Positions 11,901-25,574 of a stretch of DNA of 64,000 bases are shown in pieces. Under the pieces are notes generated by a model. That model searched no databases, had not been told where the DNA came from, and saw only the letters and a program-made list of their open reading frames with translations. The stretch lies in assembly GCF_000330505.1 (NCBI RefSeq), contig NW_004443556.1, positions 211,184 through 275,183 on the forward strand, in the 5' to 3' direction. A program made the translations under genes and the position numbers. Position 1 is the first letter of the stretch; each line of letters begins with the position of its first letter. Source of the stretch: Entamoeba invadens IP1. Lineage: Eukaryota; Evosea; Mastigamoebida; Endamoebidae.

Positions 11901-13743
11901 CAATTGTTGTTTGTGTCTTTACAAATTGATTTAATTAATTTTGAGACAATAAAAATAAAAAAAGTTATTAAAATTATTAATCAATTTTTGTTTTCGATTG
12001 TGACACGGTCTCCAGTTTTAGGGGGACCGAACACATAGGTTTGGGGTTTATTTTCTCAAAATCGTCGAGAAAACAAAAGAAAAATAAAAACAAGAGACAA
12101 AAGAAAAATAATAATTTTAATGATTTTCTTTTTCATAACACAATTTTTTTGGTTTAGTAAAAAAGTAAGCAAAGCAAAATGTTGATTCTCTGATAACATA
12201 ATATTGAGGGGGAAAATGTTATTTGTATGAAAACTAAAAATAAAAAAAACAAAATTGTTGAAGGGAATTGGGGAAGTGTTGAAAAAATAGAATTAAATCA
12301 TTTATTATAATAAGATCATTCGACGTAAAATTTGAGGAAAAACACAACAAATTCAAATTGTGAATAAAGTTGAAACAAAGATAGTTTAAAAGTATTAAAA
12401 TAAATGGAATTGATTACTATAACTTTTATTGTGTAGATTGTTATAAGTTCATTTTATTTAACACAAATCGAAATTATTATTATTGATTAACATATTATAA
12501 TCATTATAATTTTGAAAACAATTCAAACCAAACCCACCATAAGCACAATTCAATTACTCTATATTATTTTTTCATCCTTTTGAATTCAATTATCATTGAT
12601 TTTCAAAGATTATGGGTTTATATATTATTAAACTATAATAAAACAATAAAAGTATTAGACTATGATATATCAAATTATATTAAAATCAAACCATATTATT
12701 GTAAATAAAAATGCGTGTTTGTTTATCCAAAAATGCATTTATTGTTACATTTCAACTTTATTATTACAAACAAGTAGCATTTTTGTGTATTGTGTGGCAT
12801 TAATTGGTAATTGATTATTCCCAATTGTGTATTAAAAATACCCTCTTCTTTTAATCCTATTGAACCCGAAAAACAAAACAATTGTTCAATGATGAAATAA
12901 CTATATTTCACTTTATTAAGAAGTTACATAAAATGCGCTCATATAATGTCATTATTTTTGTAAAACATTTTAACAAAAATATTTGTATAACTTATTTCCC
13001 AAAAATGTTGGATAGATGGTTTTTTTCTTTACAATTCACAAGACAATATGAACATTACTGACTTTCTGGGACAAAAAAACAAAAACACCAACTCAAAAAT
13101 GTAATAATTATTAAAAAGCGTTTAATTTACCAAAGATTATTTTTAAAAAAGCACATTTATTTCTAATTGTGATGTTGTGACAAAACTAAATATTAATCAC
13201 CATATTATGTCTGTTTTGGAATCATAGATTGTTTCTCATTTGTCATTGATCAAATCCCAAAATATAAGTATAATCATGGCCAAATCAAACATAACATTGT
13301 ATAGTATATTTACTAAAAAATATGGTATTCACTTTAAAAATGGTAATTTTTTATAGGTTTTGTCCATTCTCTCGTTTTTCCCATTGTAAAATGTAAATTT
13401 TTTTTAATTATTTACCAAATTATCATTTTTCCTCAAATTGCTTGTTATTTTGCCATTTCTTTTATTCATTTACAATTTTCCATAATCTTTATACTCTTTT
13501 TTTTCTTGTTTTCCCCGAAAAAATAGAGAAAAAAGTAATTATAATCAATTTCTTACCAATAATTATTAAAAAATAAACCAAGTGTTATCGAATTTTGGAA
13601 AACCTAAGTGTTCGACCTCCCCCCAATTCTGGAGACCGTGATTGTGAATTGATTTTTGTTTTAAAAATAACAAATAATTACATAATTTTTCATTGGTATC
13701 TTGACAACTATCAAATAAAAATGATTGTAAATAACAATCGTTT
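8920..13743. other. Long intergenic stretch without recognisable genes
   Basis: Nearly 5 kb of AT-rich DNA with no convincing frame. A slightly GC-richer patch lies at about 10190-10640. It contains a hairpin at 10392-10417 (arms GACTCCTTTAT and ATAAAAGAGTC, loop TGTT, one mismatch). A short GC-rich word near 12005-12030 (GGTCTCC...GGGGGACC) has no function I can name. Confidence 0.55.
10392..10417. repeat. Short hairpin
   Basis: GACTCCTTTAT, loop TGTT, then ATAAAAGAGTC: an 11-bp stem with one mismatch. A related but degenerate sequence in the opposite sense lies near 51797-51821 (TTATAACAATTAAAGAGTC). It could be a fragment of a small repeat; no role is evident. Confidence 0.4.
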
Positions 13744-14164
13744 TTATTTCTCGACACTTTTGGAAGTGTCGTCTTCGAACCTCTTATACCCATCGAGAAC
13801 ATCGTCATCTTAGATATCTACGCCTTCTCCTTCCGGGGCAATGAACGACAAAGAAAACCTATCATCATCAATCCACCACATGAACAGAACGTCGCCAAGT
13901 GACCAAACTTGAACGGGAATGGTTCGGAAATAGCTGTTCCGATCATAACAACAACAAACAAACCGCTGTCCCAGCAAATCCAAACAACTGTAATGGTTTT
14001 CTTCCAATCCGATCGACTAATAAAAAACTGACTATGAAGCCAGGGAATGCTATTGAGACTAATATCAAATTTTTAATTACAGTGCAGACCAGGCCTTGCC
14101 GGTGATCACTGTCCGTGTCTTTCGGTTTAAATCCAATGAATTGTAGTCTCGTGGAATTAAACAT
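13744..14164 (-). pseudogene. Phosphate-transporter-like (MFS) remnant
   Basis: Read on the minus strand from 14164, a fragment shows a membrane segment followed by the major-facilitator loop VDRIGRKPLQLFGF and another hydrophobic stretch. The combination KNLI...PGF...VDxxGRKPxQLxGF resembles the phosphate:H+ symporter branch (PHO84-like) of the superfamily. Downstream pieces in other frames read SEPFPFKFGHLATFCSCGG and a hydrophilic tail DDDVLDGYKRFEDDTSKS before a TAA at 13744-13746. At least two frameshifts and a stop separate them. The N-terminal half and most helices are missing. It is a C-terminal remnant of a plasma- or vacuolar-membrane transporter. The MFS assignment is fairly firm; the substrate is inference. 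Confidence 0.6.
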
Positions 14165-14528
14165 TTCACTGTTTAATTAAACACCATTAATGCTTTGGAC
14201 TCTTTATGATACCACTTCCATCATTAAAATAACAAAAATATTCTGGTTGTGTGTTAATTAAGCTTAAAGCATTTGCTTCTGTGCCATGTCGACATTCACA
14301 TTCATATTGATTATCTTGACCGTTTCCTACTGATTATTTCCATTCTTCTTTTATTTGTTAATAAGTAAATCAACATGAATTGTAAAATTATTGGCATACA
14401 ATACTTATCCTTCATGTTTTATTGTTTGTTTCATTCAGATAAAACTTTTTGTGAATAAATTGATTTTATCAAAACATTAAAATATATTTTTTGACTTTTT
14501 TTATAAAATATAAATTAAATTTATTGTA

Positions 14529-14537
14529 GTGTTTTAT
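14529..14537 (+). repeat. Left 9-bp target-site duplication of MULE 1
   Basis: GTGTTTTAT directly precedes the terminal repeat at 14538 and is repeated exactly at 17738-17746. Nine-base duplications are typical of Mutator-like elements. Confidence 0.85.
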
Positions 14538-15616
14538 GGGACCTACATTGACCACCACCACCTCTAAAAATAGAGAATATTAACTATATATTATAGTTTT
14601 TAAATAAGAATAAACCAAATAATGGAATAAAAGGAAAATTATTAAAAATTAAAGATGTTTCCCGAAAAATAAAAATGCCCAAAAACTTTTAACAAACAAG
14701 AAATGTTTTTTTTGTATATACGTCAAAGAATTTACTAGTATGTTAATAATAAAAACAACTAAAGGAAACATATATAATTAAACCAAATAATTTGGTTTGT
14801 TAAATCATTGTTATATAATACAGTTTTATTGCTATGAAATAAAAAAATGTTGGGTTTAAATTAAAAAATATTATAGATTTGATTATCTCATTTTTTTGAA
14901 AAAAAAATCGATAAAATCAATTTTCAAATAACTAATAAAGTTGAAAATTGACAAAGTCAAATTTGTTTTATGTGTATTTTAATATTTATTAGTTTTTCTT
15001 GAAGTTGTAAAAGTAAATAAACATACATTGTCCACCACCACCTTAACAAAAATAAAGTATTTGCTGTAATAATTATTTGAATAAGTCCACCTCTGATCTA
15101 CTGTTTGGCGTTTTTATGCAATTTACTTTCCTTGTTTATATTGAGTGGTAGCGTCTGTGGTTTTACCAGCTTGCAAATGAGTCAGGAAAATTGTGCGCAA
15201 ATAGAGGACATGGATTTTTGTAAATTACAAGTGTACAAAGTGACTGTTTGTGAGCCTTCTTTTCAATGTTTTGTTTTACTTGAATTTAATGTATTCAAAA
15301 TGAATTTTTTTATTTTTGAAATTCAAAAAAATCGTAAAAGTTTCTAAAAAGCGAAATATACAGACTGTATTATATGAAATTAATATTTATAATTAATTAA
15401 AACTATTTTGTTTTCAAAATTTATTGTATTATTTAAATTATTATTATTTTCAATATTAAGATTTGAAATAAAAAATAGTATATTAAAAATATAATTAAAC
15501 TATAAAGTTATAATTATTGAAAAACGAACAAATTTATCCATTTATATTATTTTAATACAATTATAAAAAGTACTTGTTCATTTTTGTCAAAATTCGGAAT
15601 AATAACTTCAATGATA

Positions 15617-17500
15617 TTACAGTCTGTTAAAAGTAAGGTTACATGTTGGTTTTGTGTGTCCCACTTGGTGGCAAATGCTACATTGAGTAGTTTTACGAAT
15701 TTTACTTTGAAAAACAAGTTTTTCCTTTGCTGATACAACAGGAGTAAACACTTTCCCCCTTTCAATACAGTCCACCATTTGTCTTGGTTTCAAACCAATT
15801 TGTTTTTGTTTTTTGGGATCTTGAAGATTCTTTAAAAAACTTCTTCTTAACGAGCTTTTACGGCGCGATAATGGTCTTTTGTGTGCTTCAATCAATGAAG
15901 GTGAGTTTACTGTTGTTTCTAATTGAATTTGGGTTGAATAGTCAGAAGTCATGGATGTGATTGGTGTTGATGATGCTAAACTTTGCCTTTGCGAACGAAC
16001 AGTAGATAAAGTGTATGGTATTGCCAGTCCCTTATCAACAAAGTTGTAGAACTCCGCCAAAAACAAAGGATTGGATTGTAGTAATGGTTCAACTTCCTCA
16101 AGTTTGGCATGAAGGTCTGCATGGCTTTTTGGTAATGATGTCTCGTTGGGTATTTTTGTCTCGGAAGTGTGTGTTACTGTGGTGTAGTCGCTACTAATCA
16201 TTGCCTCCCTTTTAAACCAAATCTTTGGAAATGGGACAATGGAATACAAACGCGCTTCTCTGACAAGATGAATACACGGAAATGATAGTTTTTTAAATGC
16301 CTGACATGTACAGGAAATACTTGAAGTTAAAGCGGGTTCTTCCGACATCATTTCAACATTTTTGTACATTACACAGAGCTTATTAATTACTGTTGGTTTT
16401 ACACAATATAACAAATCACCGGGAATTATAAGTTCTGCAAGTGCAATGTTTTCAATGTCAAGGTTTTTACTATTAATATTAAAACGTCTTGCATCAGTTA
16501 CAATAGTCTTCACTATTTCAACGAGTGATTGTACATCACCTCCGAGTTCTTTCTTAAAATCTCCAAAATATCCCTCTATTCTATTGGTGGTGTTGTCGTT
16601 TGTATAAACTCGTGTTCTTGAGGGTAACCAGGAGTCTTGCTGTTCTATGAGATTACTAATAACTCTTATTTTGTCGTTTTTTTGATATTTTCACTTCTGT
16701 GTAAACTTTTCTTTGAATTTTCAACTCATTCAGAGTTTCTAAATATAACTCCGCGTCCGACTTGAAAAAGTCGCCAGATGGGTGAATGGAATTCTGCATA
16801 ATAGTATCCAATTTTTCTTTTTGTTCACCACTCAAATTATATCCAGTCGTTTCCATCAATTTTCTAATAAACAACTTTTCAGTTAATTTCCCAGTTTTCA
16901 AATTATTGAAATTTTTGACAATTTCAGAATTCAGTCCAAAAGAAATCTCTAAATCTCTACGTATGTGTCTTAAACAGTGAAATATTTTTGATCCTTTATA
17001 AACATTCAAAAATGCCGTTTTTTGAGCCAAACATCTATCACAAAACATTGCTTCAATATTTACATGTTTTTGTTTAAGATAAGGGAACATTTCTTCGAAT
17101 GATGTTGTGGTCCTGTTTTTTAAAGTGCAAAAAACAATATTTGTGTTTTTCCGTGTGAATCCGCTACAACACCAACAACTAATGGATAATTAAAGTGATT
17201 TGTCACTGCGGTATCATCCACAAAAACAACATTACTTTCGTTATTGGAGTGTATGTTATTTAAGAAATAGCACGAATCGAATTTTCCATTAAATAGTTTG
17301 ATGAAATGAGTGGAAAAGTCTTTGAGTTTTTCACACATTTCGAATAGTTCGGTTGTTTCTTTACGACAACACAAATCGTATCCTTTTTTACCAATTGTTT
17401 TTATTCTCCGTGTATTCACTGAAAGACCAAGTTCAGCCGAAATTTCAGCAGGAGAAGCATGTGAATGAGAGAGAATTTGTATGGTTCTAATATCATCTTC
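15617..17500 (-). pseudogene. MULE transposase, frameshifted
   Basis: Read right to left, the segments are: a helix-turn-helix-like stretch (ASPAEISAELGLS) near 17450; the first catalytic block, with Asp in VFVDDTAVTNHF and the following PLVVGVVADSHG (about 17150-17230); the second Asp in AMFCDRCLAQ with HCLRHIRRDL (about 16920-17060); and the third block, TNDNTTNRIEGYFGDFKKEL, with the catalytic Glu (about 16560). After these come a SWIM zinc finger CTCQAFKKLSFPCIH (about 16270-16310) and a C-terminal zinc knuckle CSICHQVGHTKPTC, ending at 15617. Frameshifts lie near 17105 and 16680, both at A/T runs. All three acidic residues survive. The family cuts and pastes DNA with about 9-bp target duplication. 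The frames, not the catalytic residues, are what is broken. The N-terminus is lost in the assembly gap. Confidence 0.88.
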
Positions 17501-17553
17501 AGTATAATTGTACTATACTTTAGCGGGCAATTTATCAAAGTTGTGGGTTGTGG

Positions 17554-17653
17554 NNNNNNNNNNNNNNNNNNNNNNNNNNNNNNNNNNNNNNNNNNNNNNN
17601 NNNNNNNNNNNNNNNNNNNNNNNNNNNNNNNNNNNNNNNNNNNNNNNNNNNNN
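17554..17653. other. Assembly gap (100 N)
   Basis: Exactly 100 N, the conventional size for a gap of unknown length. Reading frames across it are artefacts. It falls inside MULE 1 between the transposase and the right inverted repeat, as expected if another genomic copy confused assembly. Confidence 0.99.
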
Positions 17654-17737
17654 TTAAAAGTTTTTGGGCATTTTTATTTTTTTGTTCTTTTTTAAAAACT
17701 ATTTTTAGAGGTGGGGGTGGTGGTCGATGTAGGTCCC

Positions 17738-17746
17738 GTGTTTTAT
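17738..17746 (+). repeat. Right 9-bp target-site duplication of MULE 1
   Basis: GTGTTTTAT, identical to 14529-14537. Confidence 0.85.
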
Positions 17747-17841
17747 ATAATAAATAAAAGTTTTATAGCAATGAAAAATATAAAACAGTAAAATAATAAG
17801 AAGTAAAAAAAATAATATTGGTTGTAATTAAAAATTATTAA

Positions 17842-17954
17842 CTTATAATAATATTATAATATTATAATATAATAATATAATAATATAATAATATAATAAT
17901 ATAATAATATAATAATATAATAATATAATAATATAATAATATAATAATATAATA
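17842..17954. repeat. AT-only tandem repeat
   Basis: Mostly an 8-bp unit, AATAATAT, repeated about ten times after a less regular TAATATTA prefix. It lies between MULE 1 and the decayed mariner. Confidence 0.85.
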
Positions 17955-18138
17955 TAAACTGGAATTATTTTTTCGTAACCGGTTGTTTTTTTTTGAAAGG
18001 TTAACTATTTAAAAAACGGGGAAAATGGCTTTCTAAAAATATTTTCGATTCCGAAATAAAATTCAATTTATTATTATTTATTATTATCTTTATAAACCTT
18101 TAAAATAGATCTAAATTACCTAAGATTTTTCACAACAT

Positions 18139-19245
18139 TTATTTTTGTTTTGCATTAACATTATCATAACAATTCAAATTTTCTGAATTTTTGAATTGTT
18201 TGAAATCTAAAAGGTGTGCAATTGGTCCACCTCTTTCTCCGCGGCACATTTCAAAGCGTGCTTTAATCGAGTTCATCAGATTATCAATAGTTGTCTGGGG
18301 AAATTTGGCCCATGTTTTTTTGAGAGCACTAAACAACTTTTTTTCGGTGTGGATAATTGGATAATCTTTTCTCAATTTTTTATCCATGATTCCCCATAAA
18401 TGCTCAATGGGTGAGAGATCCGGAGAAGCAGGAGGCCATGGCAGTAGTCTTATTCTATTTTCTTTAAAATAATTTTTTGCTGTTTTCGAACGGTGGGGAG
18501 GTGCTCCGTCTTGTTGAAAGTAGACTAACTTGCTCTTTTTCTTTTTTTCTCAATTTTTCAAAAAAATTGTTTTCTGAAAGCATTTTTATGTAACTTGAAG
18601 AGTTCATTCGAGGTGGACAAAGCAATAAACCACTCTTAAAATTTTTTCCTATTGCTCCCCATACCATAATAGTTGTGTTATGTTTCGGTGTTTTCGAAAA
18701 AAGTGGTTGAATTTGTTTTAATAAACATTTGTTTTTGTTGTTTGTTTTGTTGAACAATCGTAATCGAGCTAAAAGATTCTTTGGTCGCCAGCACCATTTT
18801 TTATCAGGAAAAAATCCGAAACAACTTTCGTCAGATATTATCGAATTTTCCCATTTTTAAAGTTTTTGGGTTGAAGTTCAGTTTTCACGAATTGTTTTCT
18901 TCTGAGTATCTGTTCTTTAGTTAATACCTGAGTTGAAATTTGTTTTGAGTAACGGTATCCTAGCCGTTTCCGTACTCTCTCAATGGTTGTTGTTGATTTG
19001 TTGACTTTTATCGAAACTTCTTTACAAGAAGACAAAGGATTTTTAGTTGTAATTTTGTCAATCATTTTTTCGACATCAACTGTTATTTTCTTTCTTCCCC
19101 TCTTTAATACCTTTATTGGTTCTCCATTCTTTAAACATTTTGCAATTCTTGCAACTTTTTTGGGAGACACTTTGAACAACTTTTCAATTTATGAAAAGTG
19201 TTTTCCACTTTGCAAAGCTAAAGCAATCAGCTCGTCTTTATTCAT
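18139..19245 (-). pseudogene. Decayed Tc1/mariner (IS630) transposase
   Basis: On the minus strand an ATG at 19243-19245 begins MNKDELIALALQSGKHFS, then a stop, then a helix-turn-helix and linker region with GRKKITVDVE. Further on are the first catalytic block (ISDESCFGFFPDKKWCW), the core MVWGAIGKNFKSG, and QQDGAPPH-like and SPDLSPIEHLWG motifs. The C-terminus (LKKTWAKFPQTTIDNL...RFEMC) closely parallels the intact protein at 39956-40984. At least one stop and several frameshifts, mainly in A/T runs, break it. It is the same superfamily as the intact copy but clearly diverged. I could not define its inverted repeats. Confidence 0.88.
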
Positions 19246-19249
19246 TTGA

Positions 19250-22200
19250 TGTTTTTAGTTTATTATTATTTTTATAGACAGTTTTTTGATTTAACAATAA
19301 ACTTTGACTTTATATTTAATTTGGTTGTAAATTCTATAATATTTTATAAATAAAACTATAATAATAATATTTTATTTTAATATTTGACCATTAAAATGTA
19401 TTTTTGGATTTTTTGTTTGTTATAATAACTTATTATTTCAAATGAAATATCAAAATTATGATTTGTTTTCATTTGTCTAACATATTTTTTAAAATTGGAC
19501 TTTTGGGACAAAAATAAAACTCAAAACTTTCTTAAATTTTTCAGTCTTAAAAAGCATGCCTCGGAAAAAAACAATATTTTGCACGAAAATATTTTTTGGC
19601 AAATTAAAATAAAACTCACCTCATGGTTACTCCTTTTAATAGAACAATAGTAAAAACCTCTAGTATTGAAACTATTAACAACTGGTTAATTATAATAGTA
19701 TACACATAATATAATCAATTATACATTTTTATTATTGCAATATAATAATATTAACTATATATCAACCAATGTTTAATTTACGACAATGAATTTATGTATC
19801 ATATAATGTAACAAATAATATATCATAAAATAGTACATTTTGTCAAAACAATCAAATAACATTTTCTAAAAACAAATATTTACATATATAAAAACTATAT
19901 AAAAAATTAATAACAACTAAATATTAATAGTAAAATAAAGTCACAAATAAACCCAAATAACAATTAAACTATTAATAAATTATTAATAATCTATAAATTA
20001 ATAATTTAAATTCGTTTTGAACATAATATTTATGATAATATTAACAAAAATACTAAAAGTATAATAAATTTTATCATTTTGATATAATTAATAATATACA
20101 AATTCAAATAAAATAATGTTAAATAAATTCGAAATAGTATAATAAAATACTAATTAGAACCAATTATTCAATTATTATAGTTACCATTATTACAATTAAA
20201 TTTTATTAATTATTTAGTTTATGTGAACATTCTTGATATGAATTATATTATTTATTTAACTTGTATTTATAAACATTTTATAACAAATTATAATATTTTT
20301 TATTAACAATTTTTATTATTAATTATTGACACGAAGAAAAACAATTTTAACCAAACACACCTTAAGAACACTTCAATTACAATTATTATATTTTCATTGT
20401 GTTATAAAATGAATTACTATTTAAAAATAAAATTATGGGATTTTATTTATATTTATTATTAAAATTAATAACAACTTAACTATAAGTTTGTAACAATAAA
20501 TGTTATGATTAATTTGTTTAAAATATTATTGTTTAATTGTATATAATTTATTATAAAATTATTGTTGTTTTATTTAATAAATTATCTTTAATAACATATT
20601 TACAAATTATTTTGTCATCAATTTTACAATTAAAATTTCATCAATAATGCAACAAAAAAATGTAATAATAACCCACTATTAACACGATATTTGTAGATGT
20701 ATTATTCGTATGTAGTATTTTCGAGTATATATTTGCTTTATAAAATTGTTGACTAAAAACTGTCGAAATATTATTTTAAATAATACACTTGTAATTAATA
20801 TGTGATTTTTTACAGTGTATTATTTTAATGTTTATTGTTCATGCAAACATTTAGGTTACTCTTTTTGACAAGTAATATTATAAAATATCAATACAATATA
20901 TTAAAAACGTTGTATTAAATATATTGTTACAAAAAAGCATAATCTGATAATGAATATTAACTGAATTACCAATAACATGAAACCGAAAAAAAAGATGAGA
21001 TGGTCCAGTAAAGTAAATTCTCGGTATCATGTAAGCCCAATAAAATAGTTGGACGTAAGATAAATGAATTCTAGGTATTATTGTAATATATAAAATTAAA
21101 TAACAAAATAAAAGTAATTTCTTGACTGTTGGTTGCATTTTTTATTTTTTTATACATTCGAGTTGTTACTGGTTTTTTGAATTCTCATACATTTAAAAAC
21201 ATGTTGTAGTTGATTAAACACAAAATGCATTATTAATAAATAAAACAGGCACATTAGATATTAATTATCAATTTCAAAAAATCACAACATTTAAATTTTC
21301 TCTATTGTCTCACAAAATCCAATAATATTTTAATAATAATGGTTAATTACCTCTTAGTAGTTTATATATTCGGTTTTCATAATATACTTATTTATACAGA
21401 TATCAACATTTTCAATAACTAAAATGGTTGTAAAATTAAATCATATTAATTATATTCGAATCTAACAGTTTATGTTTGATGCCAAACTTTTAACAACAAA
21501 AAAGTTTGCAAGTTTTATAATTTTTTATTTTTTAAAACAATCTATTTTATGTTAATACACATAGGATTGAAATATATGCAGTTATAATCGAATCAAAATT
21601 AAATATTTTAATTGATCATTCCTGTTGTATATTGATATCATTGAAATGCATTTTAATATATTTTGAATAATTATACATTATTTATCTTTTAGTAAAAAGG
21701 TGTTTCCAATTATTCACACAACAAAGTTATCAACACAATTGAAATAATAAATCTATTAATAATAGATATACGTAATTGTTAATACAAATGTAATTGTTAA
21801 ATTATTTTTTGGTTGAATAACGACTGTTAATGACATTGTTGTTTTCAAATATTGATTGTATTTTTATGTATTTGCCTTGGCAATTTGTTGAAACAAAAAA
21901 CCAATTATAAACAACTGTTATCAATTCTATTGTGTAACTACTTCTATATCCTCAATTTTTGTTCAACAGTTTTTTGTTGATAATGATGTGCAAGCGAGAT
22001 ATTAGTCTAAATAATTTTTTAACAATCCTTTTATTATTTTTTTCAAATTACAACACAAAAAATGAACATGTATTTTTTGATAATACCACAACTATTATTA
22101 ATTAAAATAAAAGAGTTTATTAATTATTAATTTTCAATAATTTGATAACAACAGTAAGTGTATTGAGTTTTATTGTTTATTGCTTCATTTGTGTATAAAA

Positions 22201-25200
22201 ATGCCAAAAATATAAAAATTGTCAACTTTTTAGTTTGTAAAATGTAAAATCGAACTAAAAGTTTAAAGATAACAGTAAAAATTAAGAGAATATCACAATC
22301 TACACCAACTTTAGTTTTTTATTTTCAACTCAATCAAACGTGTACATAAGATATTAAATCATTTTTAGTAGTCTAAAGATTAACATAAATTTAAAAACTA
22401 AAGTTATGTATTTTTTAAAAACACAATACAATATTGTTGTTGATATGTTGTCAAAGAAATGTTTTTAAACAACAAATGTGTATTAAAGTTGAAATAAGTA
22501 ATGAATTAACTTGCTTTTGTTTAAATGTCAAAATGTTTTTTTTACAAAAAATCAAGTTTAAATACATAAAAGTCATAATTTTGTGTTTATTAATTTCAAT
22601 TTGTATGTAAAATATAAGCTGTTTTAAATGATATATTAATATACTATTTGTTGTACCTTATTTAAATATTACTGTCTCTAAAATGAAAAGGTATATTTAT
22701 TGTTATGTTTTTGATGTTTAAACGAAGTAAAGTATAAACTTCTATTCATTTATGATTTGGAATAAATGGATTGTTACAATGTTTTTTATTTTTTTATTTG
22801 GTGTTTTTGTTGTTCATTAAAATACAAAATATGTAACAATCGTGTTTTTATTGATGTCATTATTCTCTAGCTGTTTGTATTTTATTATAAATTTGTCTAA
22901 ATGTATTGTATCCAGAAAAAATTACAATACATTTATTTTAACCATAAAATCAAGAATTAAATATAAAATAATATAACAACAACTTTGTACACTAATAGAT
23001 ATCAACTTAATCATATACAGGTTGAGAGATAAATTGAAAAGTTTATAATATTAGTTTTTTAACATAGATGATTTTCAATATAAATAAAAATGTTGTTAAT
23101 TGTGATGCATTTTTTATACCATGTTGTAAAATGACCATAACCTTTTATGTAGATAATACACGTAATATCATTTTATTCGATTTTATGTTTATAATTTATA
23201 AAGAATATTTAATTCAATTACTGAAATATTTTGTATGATAAGATTTCAATAAGAACATTATTGTTTAATTGTTAAATCGTGTCTGTTTTATAGTAATTTT
23301 AAAATTCATCACTCCATCGAATTGGTAACTGTTCTGTATACAATTAACTTGTACAAGAACAAACACGTATTGTACAATGTAATTCATTGAATAATAAACA
23401 TTTTCATTAATTATCGTTAATTATTTACATTTTAAAGTGTTAGTTTGATATGTAAAATTGATAATGATATTAAAATGTTAAATAAAATTGTCGTTGAATA
23501 ATATGTAAATTTTCGCTGTGTTAATTTTACAAGAAAATTCAATAAATAATTATATAATGTTAATTTATTTTTTCGTTAAATAAATTCAATTATGAGTCTG
23601 TTAATTTGACAAGAAAAATCGTTAAATGTTTTTAAAATGTTAATTGTTTTTTTCGTTAATTAATTTTTTTTTCGGTGTGTTAATAAAACAAGAAAAAATG
23701 TTAAATTTATTTTTTCGTTAAATTAATTTCTGTTCTTACTGTGTTAATAAAACATAAAAAACGATAATTATTTACAAATTGTTAATTTATCAAAAACAAT
23801 TTGATAATAAATATTGAATCTTCTGGAATCACAATTCAATATTACCTAATGTCCCGATTCTTTACGTATTTCAAAAAATGGCTTTACCAAAAATGATTTT
23901 TTGCCGCAAAAAAACAGCCTCTTCAGTCTTTTTTTATGAAAATCAAATTTTTCCGAGGCATGTTAAAAAGAGAAACTTTTATTCGAAAAAACAATTTTCT
24001 ATTTTTTTCCGTCTTATTTTATTGAACTTTTTCTTCAAAAAAGCATTTTTGCCCAAAATATTTTTTATTAAGAAAAAATGATTTGCATAAAAATCCCGAA
24101 TGTTTAGCAAAAATGAAAAAAAATCCAATTCCGAATTTTGTTTTCCAGTTTATATAATAAATAGAAAAAAATCGATAATCAGGCGTTTCTAAAATAATTA
24201 TTGCCGAAAATGTGGTATTATAACATATGAATTTATAAGAGAAAATGAACATTTTGGGTTTTATATGGTGACGTGTCTAATTAGCATCGGGATTTTGGAA
24301 ACCTATGTCTATAATATTAAATATATTATATTTTATATTGTAAAATATAATTATTATTAATCAAAATAAAAAATATTTATCTAATAATAAAAAATACAAA
24401 AAATATAAAATTAAAAAAAAATAATTGTGAAACCAAACAATAATAAATAAAACCAAACTTATGTTTTTTTTATTCGGTTCGATACAATGATGTTTTAAAT
24501 AAAAAAACAAATTTTGTTGTTGAGCTTGTGTCATCATAGTACACAATCAATTATTACTTGTTTGTTTATGGTATTGAAAATGAAGATTTAGCAAACACAA
24601 AAGATAGCACAATTGAAAGTTATCAAACAAATTATGTAGTCAATTCAACAATATTCAAAAATTTTAAACTTAATTTTAGCATTTTGAGACAGATGGGTTC
24701 AAATCAACAAAATTGAACTTAAAAAATAATCAAGTAAACACACAAAATGCCGTAATTATAAAAATGGGATTGTCATCCATTTAATCCACTTCATTGTGTT
24801 AAAATATACAACGTTTAGCAAGAAAAAGTTAATCTGCAAAACCGATAGAATTTATTATGTCGTAACTTACGATAAAGTTACACTTTTAAAATTTGATCAC
24901 AAATAAAGTCGTCTTGATATTTTAATTGTAATTTTTTGTTCAGTTTTATGTTGATATGATATTTAATAAAAATATAAATTAATAATAAATGGTTGTTCAT
25001 AATAAAACATAGTATATCATATCATTTTTTTTTCATTGACAATTTATAAGAAATCGAACTTATCGTCGAAAAATAAATTATGTTTGTTTTTTAATAAAAT
25101 CATTTGATAATATTTTTTGTTAATTTTTTGGTTTACCATCTGACATAAAAACACTTTATTGATTTTAATTCAAAATATTTTATTTCTATCATTTCCCGCT

Positions 25201-25574
25201 ACATAAATAAAAATCTTTATAATATTTTACTGTTTCAAAAACAAATTCAAATATACTATTTATATGGTTTATCTAAACTATATTTTTTAAATTTTCAATA
25301 TAAATCGAAAAAATTACAAATCCAAAGGCAGATTGGACATGTAGAAACACGAAAAGTTTTAAATTTAGTTTCTCAAAGGAGAAATAAAATCAAATAGTTT
25401 TTGAATCCCCATTTATTAAAATAATTACTATAAAAATTTAATTCTTATAAACAAAATCACAAACAAATTTCCAACTGAATTACAAAAATGCTGAATAATT
25501 ACAATAAAAACAATTAATTCAGGAGATTAAAAAAAAGAGCTTCAAATTCTCTGTTCAACTGAATTTTTCAAAAT
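19250..25574. other. Gene desert of about 6.3 kb
   Basis: Extremely AT-rich, with no frame that looks coding. Short hydrophobic frames are compositional. A weak inverted similarity around the word CATGCCTCGGAAAAA occurs at about 19556 and, on the other strand, at about 23950. It could mark the ends of a decayed element, but the intervening DNA shows nothing. Confidence 0.55.

Larger units (their letters stand above)
14538..17737. mobile_element. Mutator-like element (MULE 1), about 3.2 kb
   Basis: Both ends carry a long inverted repeat beginning GGGACCTACAT(T/C)GACCACCACC. It continues as CACCTCTAAAAATA and, about 140 bases in, as AAAAATGCCCAAAAACTTTT; the right copy runs into the assembly gap. 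A perfect 9-bp duplication GTGTTTTAT flanks the element. A second, diverged copy of the terminal word (TACATTGTCCACCACCACC) sits inside at about 15026. The interior encodes a minus-strand MULE transposase, now frameshifted. Long inverted repeats, 9-bp duplications and a DDE/SWIM/zinc-knuckle transposase together identify the superfamily. The 100-N gap at 17554-17653 hides the N-terminal coding region, so the true length is unknown. Confidence 0.9.

Noticed and set aside
12723..12911. 62-residue minus-strand frame with an ATG start
   Set aside because: No motif, low-complexity AT-driven composition, no promoter-like sequence, isolated in the desert.
15105..15347. 80-residue plus-strand frame starting at TTG with a signal-like N-terminus
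   Set aside because: No ATG start, lies inside MULE 1 on the strand opposite the transposase, and has no motif.
17465..17757. Frames running through the N gap
   Set aside because: They exist only because unknown bases contain no stops.
23878..24252. Lys/Phe-rich frames on both strands
   Set aside because: Homopolymer-rich composition typical of chance frames in AT-rich DNA; no domain and poor start context.
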